Shown: positions 7,552 to 16,496, counted from the stretch's first letter. The stretch is DNA of 64,000 bases from Sphingobium sp. MI1205 (GCF_001563285.1 NZ_CP005188.1:315501-379500), one strand, 5' to 3'. The notes: a model not told the origin generated them from the sequence alone. Made by a program: numbers and translations.

Positions 7552-8088
7552 ATGGCGAACACCCAAGATCCCGAACAGCAGGTCGGCGAGGCGATCCAGT
7601 ATGGCGTCATTGCGTCCGTCGATTATGCCGATGCCACCTGCACCGTCACGCTGGGCGATCTGACCACCGGCAACCTGCCGTGGGTCGCCATGCGCGCGGG
7701 CGGGACACGCTACTGGTCGCCGCCCTCCGTGGATGAACAGTGCGTCGTGCTGGCCCCGGAAGGCGATCTGGAAAATGGGCTGGTCATTCTGGGCCTCTAT
7801 TCCGACGCCAATCCACCGCCCTCCAATGACCCCAACATCGTCCAGATGGATTTCCCTGACGGTGCATCGATCAACTACAATCATGCCGCCCATGCCCTCG
7901 CCGTAACGCTTCCCGCAGGCGGCACGGCAACGATCGACGCTCCCGGCGGGATGACGATAAATGGCGATGTGACCGTCAACGGCACGGTGACCGCGACCAC
8001 CGACGTCATCGGCGGCAGCAAGAGCCTCAAGGGCCACAAGCATAGCGGCGTGCAGGCGGGCGGTGCCCAGACCGGAGCGCCGGTCTGA
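7552..8088 (+). CDS. P2 gpV-like baseplate spike protein
   Basis: 178 residues from the ATG at 7552, chosen because the family begins just before the GVIASVDYADATCTVTLGD strand. An OB-like N-terminal domain is followed by a repetitive beta-helix region (GGMTINGDVTVNG). The C-terminal HKHSGVQAGG-x-QTGAPV motif includes the HxH pair that binds iron at the spike tip in P2 and phi92. It punctures the outer membrane. Its stop overlaps the start of W (TGATG). Confidence 0.9.
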   Translation: MANTQDPEQQVGEAIQYGVIASVDYADATCTVTLGDLTTGNLPWVAMRAGGTRYWSPPSVDEQCVVLAPEGDLENGLVILGLYSDANPPPSNDPNIVQMDFPDGASINYNHAAHALAVTLPAGGTATIDAPGGMTINGDVTVNGTVTATTDVIGGSKSLKGHKHSGVQAGGAQTGAPV

Positions 8089-8438
8089 TGGCGGGCATGG
8101 CGCGAACCTCCGGGGCGGTGCTGGACGGCCTCGAACATATCAAGCAGTCGGTCACGGACATCCTATCGACACCTGTCGGCACGCGAGCAGGCCGCCGGGA
8201 ATATGGCTCCCTGCTGCCGGAACTGATCGACCAGCCCATGACCCCGGCAAACATCCTGCGGGTCTACGCGGCGTCGGCGGTGGCGATCTCCCGCAACGAA
8301 GACCGGCTGCGCCTGCGCCGGGTCAGCCTCGCCGCCGGGGAGCGTCCCGGAGCGGCCACCATCATCATCGACGGCGATCGAACCGACACCGCCGCCGCGA
8401 ATGCCCGCACTCGCCTCGTCCTGCCCCTCTCTCTTTAG
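8088..8438 (+). CDS. P2 gpW-like (gp25) baseplate wedge protein
   Basis: 116 residues, equal to P2 gpW (115). It contains the gp25 hallmark GTRAGRREYGSLLPELID near residues 31-48 and a C-terminal strand pair. It forms the baseplate wedge with gpJ, although J is here 6 kb upstream rather than adjacent. It overlaps gpV by 1 bp. Confidence 0.9.
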   Translation: MAGMARTSGAVLDGLEHIKQSVTDILSTPVGTRAGRREYGSLLPELIDQPMTPANILRVYAASAVAISRNEDRLRLRRVSLAAGERPGAATIIIDGDRTDTAAANARTRLVLPLSL

Positions 8439-8453
8439 CCCAAGGAGCCTGTC

Positions 8454-9629
8454 ATGCCCTTCAAACATGGTATCACCGTTACCGAGATCGACACCGGCGC
8501 TCGCACGCTGACCGCCGTTTCCACCGCCATTATCGGCTTGGTTGCCACGGCTTCCGATGCCGACGCCGCCGTCTTTCCCCTCGACCGTCCCGCGCTGATC
8601 ACGGACATTGAGACGGCGATCGGCGATGCGGGCGTGGATGGCACGCTGGCGAACGCCCTGCGCGCCATTGCCGACCAGACCCGCCCCGTCGTCGTCGTGG
8701 TTCGCGTCGAGGAAGGCGCGGATGCTGCCGAGACTGCCAGCAATGTTATCGGCACCACCGATGCCAACGGCCAGAAGACCGGCATGCAGGCGCTGCTGGC
8801 CGCGCAGGCGCAGCTGGGCGTCAAGCCGAAGATCCTCGGCACCCCCGGCCTCGAAACGCAGGCGGTTACCACGGCGCTGGCTGTGGTGGCGCAGAAGCTG
8901 CGCGGCTTCGCCTATGCCCGCGCGATCGGCGAGACGGTCGCAGCCGCCATCCTCTACCGCGCCAATTTCAGCGCGCGCGAACTGATGCTGCTGATGCCCG
9001 ACTTCCTCGCCTGGGACACGGCCGCCAGCGCCAACGTCACCAGCTATGCCGCCGCCCGCGCCATGGGGCTGCGCGCCCTGATCGACACCCAGACCGGCCC
9101 GCACAAGACGCTCTCGAACGTCGCGGTGCAGGGCGTCGTCGGCCTGACCAAAGATATCCATTGGGATATTGAGGATGCGGCCAGCGAAGCCGGGCTGCTC
9201 AACGCCAAGGAAGTGACCGCCCTTGTCCGCACCGACACCGGCTATCGCTTCTGGGGCAACCGCACCACGGCAGAAGCGGAAAGCCTGTTCGCCTTCGAAA
9301 GCACCGTCCGAGTCGCGCAGCTGCTGGCCGACACGATCGTCAGCGGCATGATGTGGGCGATCGACAAGCCGCTGACCCCCGCGCTCGCCAAGGACATCAT
9401 CGAGACCATCAACGGCTTCTTCCGCCAGTTGAAAGCGCAGGGCATCATTCTCGGCGCGAATGCATGGTTCGATGAGGCGAACAACAGCACGGCCAGCCTC
9501 AAGGCGGGCAAGCTGCGCATCGACTATGACTACACCGTGCCGCCGCCGCTGGAAGATCTGGGCTTCAACCAGCGCATCACGGACAGCTACTTCGCCGATT
9601 TTGCGAGCCAGCTGGCCGAGACGGTCTGA
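8454..9629 (+). CDS. P2 gpFI-like contractile tail sheath protein
   Basis: 391 residues (P2 FI is 396). It starts with the family N-terminus (HGITVTEIDTGAR), has a central NVIGTTDANGQKTGMQALL region, and ends with the VPPPLEDLGFNQRITDSYFADFA segment typical of P2-type sheaths. It polymerises around the tube and contracts on infection. An AAGGAG Shine-Dalgarno stands before the ATG. It is followed by the tube gene. Confidence 0.95.
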   Translation: MPFKHGITVTEIDTGARTLTAVSTAIIGLVATASDADAAVFPLDRPALITDIETAIGDAGVDGTLANALRAIADQTRPVVVVVRVEEGADAAETASNVIGTTDANGQKTGMQALLAAQAQLGVKPKILGTPGLETQAVTTALAVVAQKLRGFAYARAIGETVAAAILYRANFSARELMLLMPDFLAWDTAASANVTSYAAARAMGLRALIDTQTGPHKTLSNVAVQGVVGLTKDIHWDIEDAASEAGLLNAKEVTALVRTDTGYRFWGNRTTAEAESLFAFESTVRVAQLLADTIVSGMMWAIDKPLTPALAKDIIETINGFFRQLKAQGIILGANAWFDEANNSTASLKAGKLRIDYDYTVPPPLEDLGFNQRITDSYFADFASQLAETV

Positions 9630-9667
9630 TCCCGCCCCTTTCACCCCTTCAATCATAGGAGCCAGCG

Positions 9668-10180
9668 ATGGGACTGCCCCGCACCCTCAAGAACATGAAC
9701 CTCTACAATGAAGGCATCGGCTACGGCAGTGAGGTCAACACCGTCACGCTGCCGACCCTGACCCGGAAGCTGGAAGAATATCGCGGCGGCGGCATGAACG
9801 CCCCGCTCCAGCTGGACATGGGGATGGAGGCGATGGAACTGTCGTTCAGCGGCCCCGGCCCGCTGCGGGACGTCCTGCAGCAGTGGGGCGTCAACACGGT
9901 GGACGGCGTCTATCTTCGCTTCACCGGCAGCTACCAGAAGGACGACAGCGCGGCGATCGACACCGTCGAGGTCATCGTTCGCGGTCGCTATTCCGAGATC
10001 GAGATGGGCGATCAGGAAATGGGCGAAGTCGGCGAGTTCGCCGCCACCATGGCGCTGGCCTATTACAAGCTGGTCTGGAACGGGCGGACGGAAATCGAGA
10101 TCGACCCCATCAACATGGTCGAGATCGTGGGCGGCGTGGACCGCACCGCCGAACTGCGCGCCGCTGCTGGCATGTTCTGA
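9668..10180 (+). CDS. P2 gpFII-like tail tube protein
   Basis: 170 residues (P2 FII is 172). It opens with LPRTLKNMNLYNEG and includes KLEEYRGGGMNAP and the GRYSEIEMGDQEMGE region typical of the family. It forms the inner tail tube whose length is set by the tape measure gene downstream. A TAGGAG Shine-Dalgarno precedes the start. Confidence 0.95.
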   Translation: MGLPRTLKNMNLYNEGIGYGSEVNTVTLPTLTRKLEEYRGGGMNAPLQLDMGMEAMELSFSGPGPLRDVLQQWGVNTVDGVYLRFTGSYQKDDSAAIDTVEVIVRGRYSEIEMGDQEMGEVGEFAATMALAYYKLVWNGRTEIEIDPINMVEIVGGVDRTAELRAAAGMF

Positions 10181-10240
10181 TTGCTGCGGCCCGGCGCGCG
10201 TCGTCGGGCCGTCCTTCCCTGAAATCTGAGAGAGAGTATC

Positions 10241-10549
10241 ATGAGCGAACCCAACGCCCCCGTTTTCCGCACCGTCACGCTCGACACGCCGATCGTGCGC
10301 GGTGAAACCACGATAGAGGAACTGCAGCTGCGCAAGCCACGTTCCGGCGAACTGCGCGGCCTGTCGCTGGTCGATCTGGGCCAGCTGAAGGTGGACAGCC
10401 TCACCAAGATCCTACCGCGCATCACCGTGCCCCCGCTGACCGAAGCGGAAGTCGGCAATATGGAACCGGCGGACCTGCTGGCCTGCGGTGCGGAGATCGG
10501 CAGTTTTTTGCTGCAGAGGTCGCAACGTGCGGCTGTCCTCGATCAGTAG
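10241..10549 (+). CDS. P2 gpE-like tail assembly chaperone
   Basis: 102 residues (P2 E is 91). It contains the LRKPRSGELRGLSLVDL motif and a helical C-terminus, as in the tail assembly protein E family. With the frameshift product E+E' it binds the tape measure during tube assembly. A slippery T TTT TTG site lies 15 codons before the stop. Confidence 0.9.
   Translation: MSEPNAPVFRTVTLDTPIVRGETTIEELQLRKPRSGELRGLSLVDLGQLKVDSLTKILPRITVPPLTEAEVGNMEPADLLACGAEIGSFLLQRSQRAAVLDQ
10504..10510 (+). promoter_or_regulatory. Programmed -1 frameshift site T TTT TTG
   Basis: The zero-frame codons are TTT (10505-10507) and TTG (10508-10510), preceded by a T, giving the slippery heptamer T TTT TTG used in P2 E/E'. 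After a -1 slip the reading frame stays open to the TAA at 10687-10689 and runs through the E' sequence. Confidence 0.88.
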
Positions 10550-10557
10550 ATGACGCG

Positions 10558-10689
10558 ATGGCGGACGTGGCGATCATCTTCCATTGGTCGCCCGCCGTCA
10601 TGGACAGCATGGACCTGTCCGAACTGATGGGCTGGCGCGAACAGGCCGCCCGTCGATCGAAATCCCCTGACAAGCCCGGAAAGCGATAA
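10558..10689 (+). CDS. P2 gpE'-like extension, made by -1 frameshift from gpE
   Basis: This stretch, 43 residues from its internal ATG, reads MADVAIIFHWSP then LSELMGWREQAAR, the E' signature. It is most likely expressed only as a C-terminal extension of gpE through the slip at 10504, giving a fusion over 10241-10689. The TAA stop overlaps the ATG of the tape measure gene. Confidence 0.85.
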   Translation: MADVAIIFHWSPAVMDSMDLSELMGWREQAARRSKSPDKPGKR

Positions 10690-13166
10690 TGGCGGACAAG
10701 AATCTTCGGCTGCAGATCATCCTTGAGGCGCTGGACAAGGTCACATCGCCCCTGAAATCCATCACTGGCGCGTCGTCCGCCGCGCGCCGGGATCTGGCGA
10801 AGACGCAGGATGAACTAAAGGCGCTTGGCGCCCTGCAAAAGCAGGTCGGCAGCTACAAGTCCGCGGAATCGCGCTTCGCCAACGACACGCGCCAATATCA
10901 GGAACAGCAGGCGAAGCTGGCGCAGCTGCGCGCCCAGCTGGAGGCGACGGAAAAGCCGACGAAGAAGCTACGCATGGAATTTGAGCGGGCGGAAAAACAG
11001 TCCGCGCAGCTGGCGGCGCGCCTCGATCAAGGTGGCGCGGAACTGCAGCAGCTGTCGGCCAAGCTCTCCGCCGCCGGTGTCGATGTCATGGATCTGGCCG
11101 GGCATGAGGATCGCCTCGCCAATCGCACTGCCGAAGCGAACCGCGCGCTCAAGCAACAGACGGCGCAGCTGGAGAAGGTCGCCCAGGCCAACCGCAACTC
11201 CGAAAAGCTGAATGAGGTCAGCCAGAAGGCGACGGGCATGGGCCTCGGCATGGTCGCCGCTGGCACCGCCGCCGGTGCGCCGATCGTCATGGCGACCAAA
11301 CAGGCGATGACGCTGGAAAGCGCCATGGCCGACGTCCGCAAAGTGGTCGATTTCCCCACGCCCGAAGCCTTCAACAAGATGTCCGACGACATTTTGGAGA
11401 TGAGTACGCGGATCCCGATGGCCGCCGAAGGCATCGCGCAGATCGTCGCCGCCGCTGGCCGCGCCAATGTCCCGCGCGAGGAACTGATGCGCTTCGCCGA
11501 AGATGCGGCGAAAATGGGCGTTGCGTTTGACAGCACCGCCGAAGATGCGGGCAACACCATGGCGAAATGGCGCACCGCCTTCGGCTTGCCGCAGGATGGC
11601 GTGGTGGCGCTGGCCGACCAGATCAACGCCCTGACCAACAGCTTTGGCGGCAACGTCGGCGCTGTGACGGACATGGTGACGCGCATCGGCCCGCTGGGTA
11701 AGGTGGGCGGCCTCGCTGCGGCCCAGATCGCGTCCATGAGCCAAGTCCTGTCCAGCGTGGGCGTGGAATCGGAGATCGGCGCGACTGGCATCAAGAACAT
11801 GATGCTGGCGCTCACCAAGGGCACGTCGGCCACGAAATCGCAGCAGGGCGCGTTCAAGGCGCTCGGGCTAGACGCGGTGCAGATGTCCAAGGACATGCAG
11901 AAGGATGCCGGGGGCGCGATTACTAATGTCCTTGAACGGATCCAGAAGCTGCCGAAAGAGGCGCAGGCCGGGATGCTGACCGAACTATTCGGATCCGAAA
12001 GCGTCGCCGCCATTGCGCCCATGCTGACCAGCCTCGACCAGCTGAAAACGAATTTCGCGCTGGTCGGCGACAGAAGCCAATATGCTGGCTCCATGAACAA
12101 GGAATTCCTGTCGGCCATCGCCACCACGGAAGGGGCGACCGGCTTGGCGGGCAACGCCCTGTCGGCGCTCAACATCACCATGGGCCAGTTCCTGCTGCCC
12201 ACCATCGTCAAAGTGTCGGGCTACGTCCAGAAAGCCGCTGTCGGGGTGCGAGGATGGGCACAGGAGCATCCCGTGCTGGCCAAGGGTATCATGATCTTCA
12301 TGGGGGCGGGGGCTGCGCTGCTGATCCTGCTCGGCGGCCTCGCGCTGGCTTTCGCCGCCTTGACCGCCGCCGCCGCGCCGCTGGGCATCGCGCTCGGGCC
12401 ATTGCTGCTGATCGTCGCCGCCATCGCGGCGGTCGCCGCTGCCGCCTATCTGATCTACGACAATTGGGGCGCGATCTCGGCATGGTTCGGCGGCCTGTGG
12501 GAAGGTATCAAAGCCATGGTCAGCGGGGCGATCGACTTCCTGATCAATGCCTTCCTGACCTTCCACCCGCTCGGATTGCTCATCCGCGCCTTCATGCCCG
12601 CGCTGGCCTATCTCCAGTCGCTGAATTTTACCGAGATCGGCCGCAATTTGATCCAAGGGCTGATCAACGGCGTCGTGGGGATGTTGGGCGCGCTCAAATC
12701 CACCATCGTCGGCGCGGCCAGTTCCGTCGCCAACTGGTTCAAGTCGAAGCTGGGCATCCATTCGCCCTCCCGCGTCTTCGCCGGGCTGGGCGGGTTCGTC
12801 ATGGCCGGGCTGGATCAGGGCCTCGCCAGCAACACCGGTGGTCCGCTCGATCGTATTGCCGAACTGTCGGACCGTATGACGAAGGGCTTTTCCGCCAGCC
12901 CTGTGATTCCGCGCATCATGGACCTGTCGGGGCAGATGGCGAGTGCGATCGGCGTGGGCACCGCTGGGGCGGCGATGGCCGTCGCGTCTCCTGCTGCGGC
13001 TCAACAGCCCGGCAGCAGCCCTGCCGCTGCTGCCGTGCAGAACCACTACACCATTCAAGTCACCGTGACAGGCGGCGCGCAGGGGCAGGAAATCGCCGAT
13101 CAGGTCCGCGAAGCGATCGAGCAGATCGAGCGCGAGCGGCGCGGGCGCGGCTTCGGCGATCAATAA
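10689..13166 (+). CDS. P2 gpT-like tape measure protein
   Basis: 825 residues (P2 T is 815), consistent with a tail of about P2 length. Residues 25-180 are a long coiled coil rich in Gln, Lys and Ala. A TP901-type core follows (SAMADVRKVVDF ... MSTRIPMAAEGIAQIVAAAGRANV). Two hydrophobic segments lie around 530-600. A conserved KSKLGIHSPSRVFAGLGGFVMAGLDQGL motif is near the end. It sets tube length and is thought to enter the host envelope at infection. Confidence 0.93.
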   Translation: MADKNLRLQIILEALDKVTSPLKSITGASSAARRDLAKTQDELKALGALQKQVGSYKSAESRFANDTRQYQEQQAKLAQLRAQLEATEKPTKKLRMEFERAEKQSAQLAARLDQGGAELQQLSAKLSAAGVDVMDLAGHEDRLANRTAEANRALKQQTAQLEKVAQANRNSEKLNEVSQKATGMGLGMVAAGTAAGAPIVMATKQAMTLESAMADVRKVVDFPTPEAFNKMSDDILEMSTRIPMAAEGIAQIVAAAGRANVPREELMRFAEDAAKMGVAFDSTAEDAGNTMAKWRTAFGLPQDGVVALADQINALTNSFGGNVGAVTDMVTRIGPLGKVGGLAAAQIASMSQVLSSVGVESEIGATGIKNMMLALTKGTSATKSQQGAFKALGLDAVQMSKDMQKDAGGAITNVLERIQKLPKEAQAGMLTELFGSESVAAIAPMLTSLDQLKTNFALVGDRSQYAGSMNKEFLSAIATTEGATGLAGNALSALNITMGQFLLPTIVKVSGYVQKAAVGVRGWAQEHPVLAKGIMIFMGAGAALLILLGGLALAFAALTAAAAPLGIALGPLLLIVAAIAAVAAAAYLIYDNWGAISAWFGGLWEGIKAMVSGAIDFLINAFLTFHPLGLLIRAFMPALAYLQSLNFTEIGRNLIQGLINGVVGMLGALKSTIVGAASSVANWFKSKLGIHSPSRVFAGLGGFVMAGLDQGLASNTGGPLDRIAELSDRMTKGFSASPVIPRIMDLSGQMASAIGVGTAGAAMAVASPAAAQQPGSSPAAAAVQNHYTIQVTVTGGAQGQEIADQVREAIEQIERERRGRGFGDQ

Positions 13167-13178
13167 GGAGGGCACCAC

Positions 13179-13592
13179 ATGCATTTGATGGCGCTGGGCA
13201 TGTTCCTGTTCGAGATCGGAACGCTGGCCTATGATGAAATGCAGCGGAAGACGGACTGGCAACATGCCCGATCCCAGCGCGTCGGCGCGCGGGACGCAAC
13301 GCAATTCACCGGCGTCGGCGATGAGACGATCAGCCTTTCGGGGGCAGTCTATGCCGAGATCGCGGACGGGCGCGTCTCGCTCGATGACCTGCGCAGCATG
13401 GCGGACGACGGCGAGGCGCTGCCCTTGGTCGATGGCAGCGGCACGGTCTATGGTAATTTCGTCATCACAGCGCTGGATGAGCGCCATGCCTTCCTCATGT
13501 CCGATGGCCGCGCGCGCCGGATCGATTTCGGCATAGATCTGCTGCGCGTGGATGATCCGGCGACGGCAAATAATGCCCAGGCGTCGGCATGA
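13179..13592 (+). CDS. P2 gpU-like tail protein
   Basis: 137 residues. The start (LMALGMFLFEIGTLAYDEMQRKTDW) is the family N-terminus, followed by R-x-GARDATQFTG-x-GDETISLSG, characteristic of tail terminator protein U. An AAGGAG Shine-Dalgarno precedes the ATG. The end overlaps gpD by 4 bp. Confidence 0.92.
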   Translation: MHLMALGMFLFEIGTLAYDEMQRKTDWQHARSQRVGARDATQFTGVGDETISLSGAVYAEIADGRVSLDDLRSMADDGEALPLVDGSGTVYGNFVITALDERHAFLMSDGRARRIDFGIDLLRVDDPATANNAQASA

Positions 13593-14599
13593 GCGAGAAG
13601 ATCAACAATATCGCGGACTGGCGCGTGACGCTCGACGGCAAGGATCTGTCGGACCGGCTGCGCCCGCGCCTCGTATCCCTTTCCCTATCCGAAAAGCGCG
13701 GCGATGAAGCCGACCAGCTGGATATAGTGCTCAACGACACGGACGGCATGCTGGGGATCCCAAAGGAAGGCGCGGTGCTGAAGGTGCAGCTGGGCTGGAA
13801 ACAGGGTGCGGACGTTGCCACCGGCCTGATCGATAAGGGCAGTTTCAAGGTGGACGACGTGTCGCACAGCGGCCCGCCCGATCAGATCACGATCAAAGCC
13901 CGCGCCGCCGACTTCACCAGCAAGATCCGCAACCGGCGCGAGCAGAGCTGGAAGAACACGACGCTGGGCGCGGTGCTGAAAGACGTCGCGGGCAGGAACG
14001 GCCTGACGCTGAAAGTCGCATCGGACCTTTCCTCGATCGCGCTGCCTTCGATCAGTCAGAGCCGGGAAAGCGACATCGCCTTCCTCAAACGCCTTGGCCG
14101 CGAGCATGATGCCGTGGCAACCATCAAGGACAAGCATCTGATCTTCGCGCGAAAAGGCGCGGGCACCACGACCAGCGGCAAGGCGCTGCCAACCCTGACG
14201 ATTCGCCGCACCGATGGCGACCGTCACAACTGGCAGCGACAGAAGCGGGATGGGCAGGAGGGAGTATCCGCCAGCTGGCATGACAAGAAGGGCGCGAAGC
14301 GTAAGACGTTCACGGTCGGCAAGGAAGACGGCGCGAAGAAGCTGCGCAAGGTCTATCCCGACGAGGCATCGGCGAAGCGTGCGGCAATAGCAGAACGGGA
14401 CCGGCTCAAGCGGGCACCGGCCACCTTTGACATGAAGCTGGCGCTGGGCCGCGCCGACGCCATCCCCGAAGCCCGCGTGAAGGTCAGCGGCTACAAGGAT
14501 GAGATCGACGCCACCACATGGCTGATTTCAGAAGTAACGCACCGGCTCGACAAGTCGGGCGGCTTCACGACCGATGTGAAGATGGAAACGGCTCCCTGA
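13589..14599 (+). CDS. P2 gpD-like baseplate hub / late control protein D
   Basis: 336 residues (P2 D is 387). It has the GP27-like layout: an early LSLSEKRGDEADQLDIVLND-type core, then TIKARAADF and the RESDIAFLKRLGREHDAVATIK motif near residues 155-175. It connects tube and spike in the baseplate. It is the last rightward tail gene; its stop abuts the stop of the convergent 35-residue gene. Confidence 0.93.
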   Translation: MSEKINNIADWRVTLDGKDLSDRLRPRLVSLSLSEKRGDEADQLDIVLNDTDGMLGIPKEGAVLKVQLGWKQGADVATGLIDKGSFKVDDVSHSGPPDQITIKARAADFTSKIRNRREQSWKNTTLGAVLKDVAGRNGLTLKVASDLSSIALPSISQSRESDIAFLKRLGREHDAVATIKDKHLIFARKGAGTTTSGKALPTLTIRRTDGDRHNWQRQKRDGQEGVSASWHDKKGAKRKTFTVGKEDGAKKLRKVYPDEASAKRAAIAERDRLKRAPATFDMKLALGRADAIPEARVKVSGYKDEIDATTWLISEVTHRLDKSGGFTTDVKMETAP

Positions 14600-14707
14600 T
14601 CAGATGAGGAAGCCGCCGAACGCGAGGAAACCTAAAATCCAGAGCGGGATCCAAATCCACAGGCTGTCGCTCTCGTAGTTCCAAAGGCGCGACAATCTTG
14701 GCTTCAT
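14600..14707 (-). CDS. 35-residue putative membrane peptide
   Basis: Starts at an ATG that overlaps the stop of the upstream gene (ATGA). Residues 16-35 are almost wholly hydrophobic with three tryptophans (WIWIPLWILGFLAF), so a single membrane span is likely. It is the last gene of the leftward repressor operon. No homologue is recognised. The overlap geometry is the main support that it is real. Confidence 0.5.
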   Translation of the reverse strand: MKPRLSRLWNYESDSLWIWIPLWILGFLAFGGFLI

Positions 14708-15372
14708 CGGGCGGCCTTGGCGCAAAACAGCCTGTTGGTCCGCTCATTGTCAGCGCAATAGTCAGCCACCGCTTGGCGAGCAGCAACCCTTACATAAACG
14801 TCATCAGCGAATTCAAGCAGGCCTTGCGGGGCGATGTTCTCGTACTGCACCGCCCGCAGATCAGCTGGCTTAATCTCGAACTGCAGCACTTTGCTGCGCG
14901 ATTCCTTGCCGTACTGATCCACCAACGGTGCGGTGAACCAGAAATCAATTCGGTCCACGCTTTGGGGAATGTCGCTGGCGCCAGCCTTGATTGCCTTTCC
15001 GGCGGCTTCCACGACCATCGCAGCTTGCACAGGCAAGTCCGACCCGTCCCAACCCTGTTGCAGGTCCACCTTGACGCTGGCGAACTTCGTCTCTGCGTAA
15101 GCATTGACCTCTGCAATCTGATCATTTGAAGCGGCGACGGTGCCTGCCGGTGCGGCCTTCCTCTTTGCCTGGGCGATATCAGCGGCGGCCTTCGGCGCTG
15201 GCATCACTGCGGCTGTCAGAATGAAAAGCGCGAACGCGATGCCGACGCCACCAAGCGCGCGCTTCCGCGTCCCCAATCCAACCTTTGGCAGGGGACGCAC
15301 CAAGGCGATAATGGATGCAACAAGTACGATCAGGCACGCCATCAGCGTGCAGAAGGCTGCGAAATCTCTCAT
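14704..15372 (-). CDS. Membrane-anchored protein of the lysogeny operon
   Basis: 222 residues with two hydrophobic segments near the N-terminus (about 5-26 and 40-60) and a soluble C-terminal domain of about 150 residues with two cysteines close to the end (DYCADNERTNRLFCAK), possibly a disulfide outside the membrane. Transcribed leftward behind the repressor and the HIRAN gene, 18 bp after the latter, so it should be on in the lysogen. Superinfection exclusion is a reasonable guess from location; no family is recognised. Confidence 0.6.
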   Translation of the reverse strand: MRDFAAFCTLMACLIVLVASIIALVRPLPKVGLGTRKRALGGVGIAFALFILTAAVMPAPKAAADIAQAKRKAAPAGTVAASNDQIAEVNAYAETKFASVKVDLQQGWDGSDLPVQAAMVVEAAGKAIKAGASDIPQSVDRIDFWFTAPLVDQYGKESRSKVLQFEIKPADLRAVQYENIAPQGLLEFADDVYVRVAARQAVADYCADNERTNRLFCAKAAR

Positions 15373-15390
15373 TTTTCCCCCGTTCAGAGC

Positions 15391-15813
15391 CTAATCGTCA
15401 GGCCAGATTTCATCTGGATAGAAGCCCGTGTCGGCCCCGTCATCCATACATCCATCTTCCTCGCTGGCGGTGGCAGGAAGGACCGGGCTTTCACCGTCGA
15501 AAGCCACGCGGATCCACGCACCGGATGATGAGACCTGCTGGAAGATCGCCTGCACTTCGCGGCATTGTTCCAGCAGCTGGGAAATGCGGCCGCATCGTTC
15601 CGCCGTTAGATAACCTATCTGCACCCCACGGTTCGAAACCACCGCCACGGCGCGCGCGTCGGCCTTGTTATGCGGCTCTGGGCGCAACTCGACCCGCTCG
15701 CCGGGTACGCAGAGCAGGATTTCGCGGCGGCGGTCAGATCCGTCGCTGTTCGGGAATCGTGCGCCGACAACCGCCAGCGACATAGCGGGCAGGCGGCCCA
15801 CTGGTGTGACCAT
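15391..15813 (-). CDS. HIRAN-domain protein
   Basis: 140 residues. Residues 12-85 match a HIRAN domain: SLAVVGARF at the first strand, REILLCVPGERVELRPEPHNKADARAVAVV in the middle, and GVQIGYLTAERCGRI at the end. HIRAN domains bind single-stranded or damaged DNA ends and are usually fused to helicases or nucleases; here it stands alone with an acidic C-terminal tail. The start overlaps the repressor stop by 1 bp (TAATG), so it is expressed with the repressor. A role in sensing damaged or replicating phage DNA is inference. Confidence 0.75.
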   Translation of the reverse strand: MVTPVGRLPAMSLAVVGARFPNSDGSDRRREILLCVPGERVELRPEPHNKADARAVAVVSNRGVQIGYLTAERCGRISQLLEQCREVQAIFQQVSSSGAWIRVAFDGESPVLPATASEEDGCMDDGADTGFYPDEIWPDD

Positions 15814-16487
15814 TAGAGCCTCTTCACCACCGCGATCACGCGACCGACGATGAACAATTCGCCGTCAGCGGCGATCTCGTCCCGCACCAGCTGATTGTCC
15901 GAACTGATCCGCATGCTGCCATCAGGCAGGGCGCGCAGCCGCTTGATGATCCCCAACCCGGCGAACACCCCCGCCCAGATCTTGTCGCCCATCTCCGGCG
16001 TAGTTTGCGATCGGTCGATGATGACCACGTCCCTGTCGTGGATGGTCGGCATCATCGAATCACCGATACCTGTCGCGCTGCAGAGCAGATGCGGCGGTGT
16101 CGTGGTGAACTGGCTGAGCCAGCTGCGGGAAAATTTCACCTTTTCGACGTCGATATCTGTCGTGTCGAGAAAGCTGCCGCCCATGCCGTAGGACAGGTTG
16201 ATGTTGTCGATCTCGACAGTGTCGCCGTCGTCATCGGCTACGTCGCCGGGAGCCACGATCACCACGCGCGCAGATGGGGCATCATCGTCCGTCTCGCCCA
16301 CCAGATATTCCGGCGAGGTCTTTAGCGCACGCGCCAATTCAAGGATTTTCCCGGTTTCCCGCGTCTCACCGGAGATCAGGCGGCCCACGGAAGGTTGGGA
16401 AATGCCGATCTCGCGCGCCAGTGCCGATTGGCTGGTGCGTCGATCCTGAATGAGCCAGTCGAGCCGGGAACCAATGATATCAGCCAT
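15813..16487 (-). CDS. CI-like repressor, XRE helix-turn-helix with S24 peptidase domain
   Basis: 224 residues from the ATG at 16487. An upstream in-frame GTG at 16523 is less likely because it would put an operator inside the gene. The N-terminal HTH (QSALAREIGISQPSVGRLISGE) is followed by a linker and an S24/LexA-like autoprotease domain with the catalytic serine in GDSMMPTI and the lysine in IIKRLRAL. It should hold the prophage silent and cleave itself after RecA activation. It faces the Cro-like gene across two inverted operator copies. Its promoter also drives the HIRAN and membrane genes. Confidence 0.9.
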   Translation of the reverse strand: MADIIGSRLDWLIQDRRTSQSALAREIGISQPSVGRLISGETRETGKILELARALKTSPEYLVGETDDDAPSARVVIVAPGDVADDDGDTVEIDNINLSYGMGGSFLDTTDIDVEKVKFSRSWLSQFTTTPPHLLCSATGIGDSMMPTIHDRDVVIIDRSQTTPEMGDKIWAGVFAGLGIIKRLRALPDGSMRISSDNQLVRDEIAADGELFIVGRVIAVVKRL

Positions 16488-16496
16488 GCGCTGCTG

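Noticed and set aside
8163..9656. 497-residue minus-strand open frame across W and FI
   Set aside because: Composition is Gly/Arg/Asp-rich with no recognisable motif, while the plus strand encodes well-known tail proteins.
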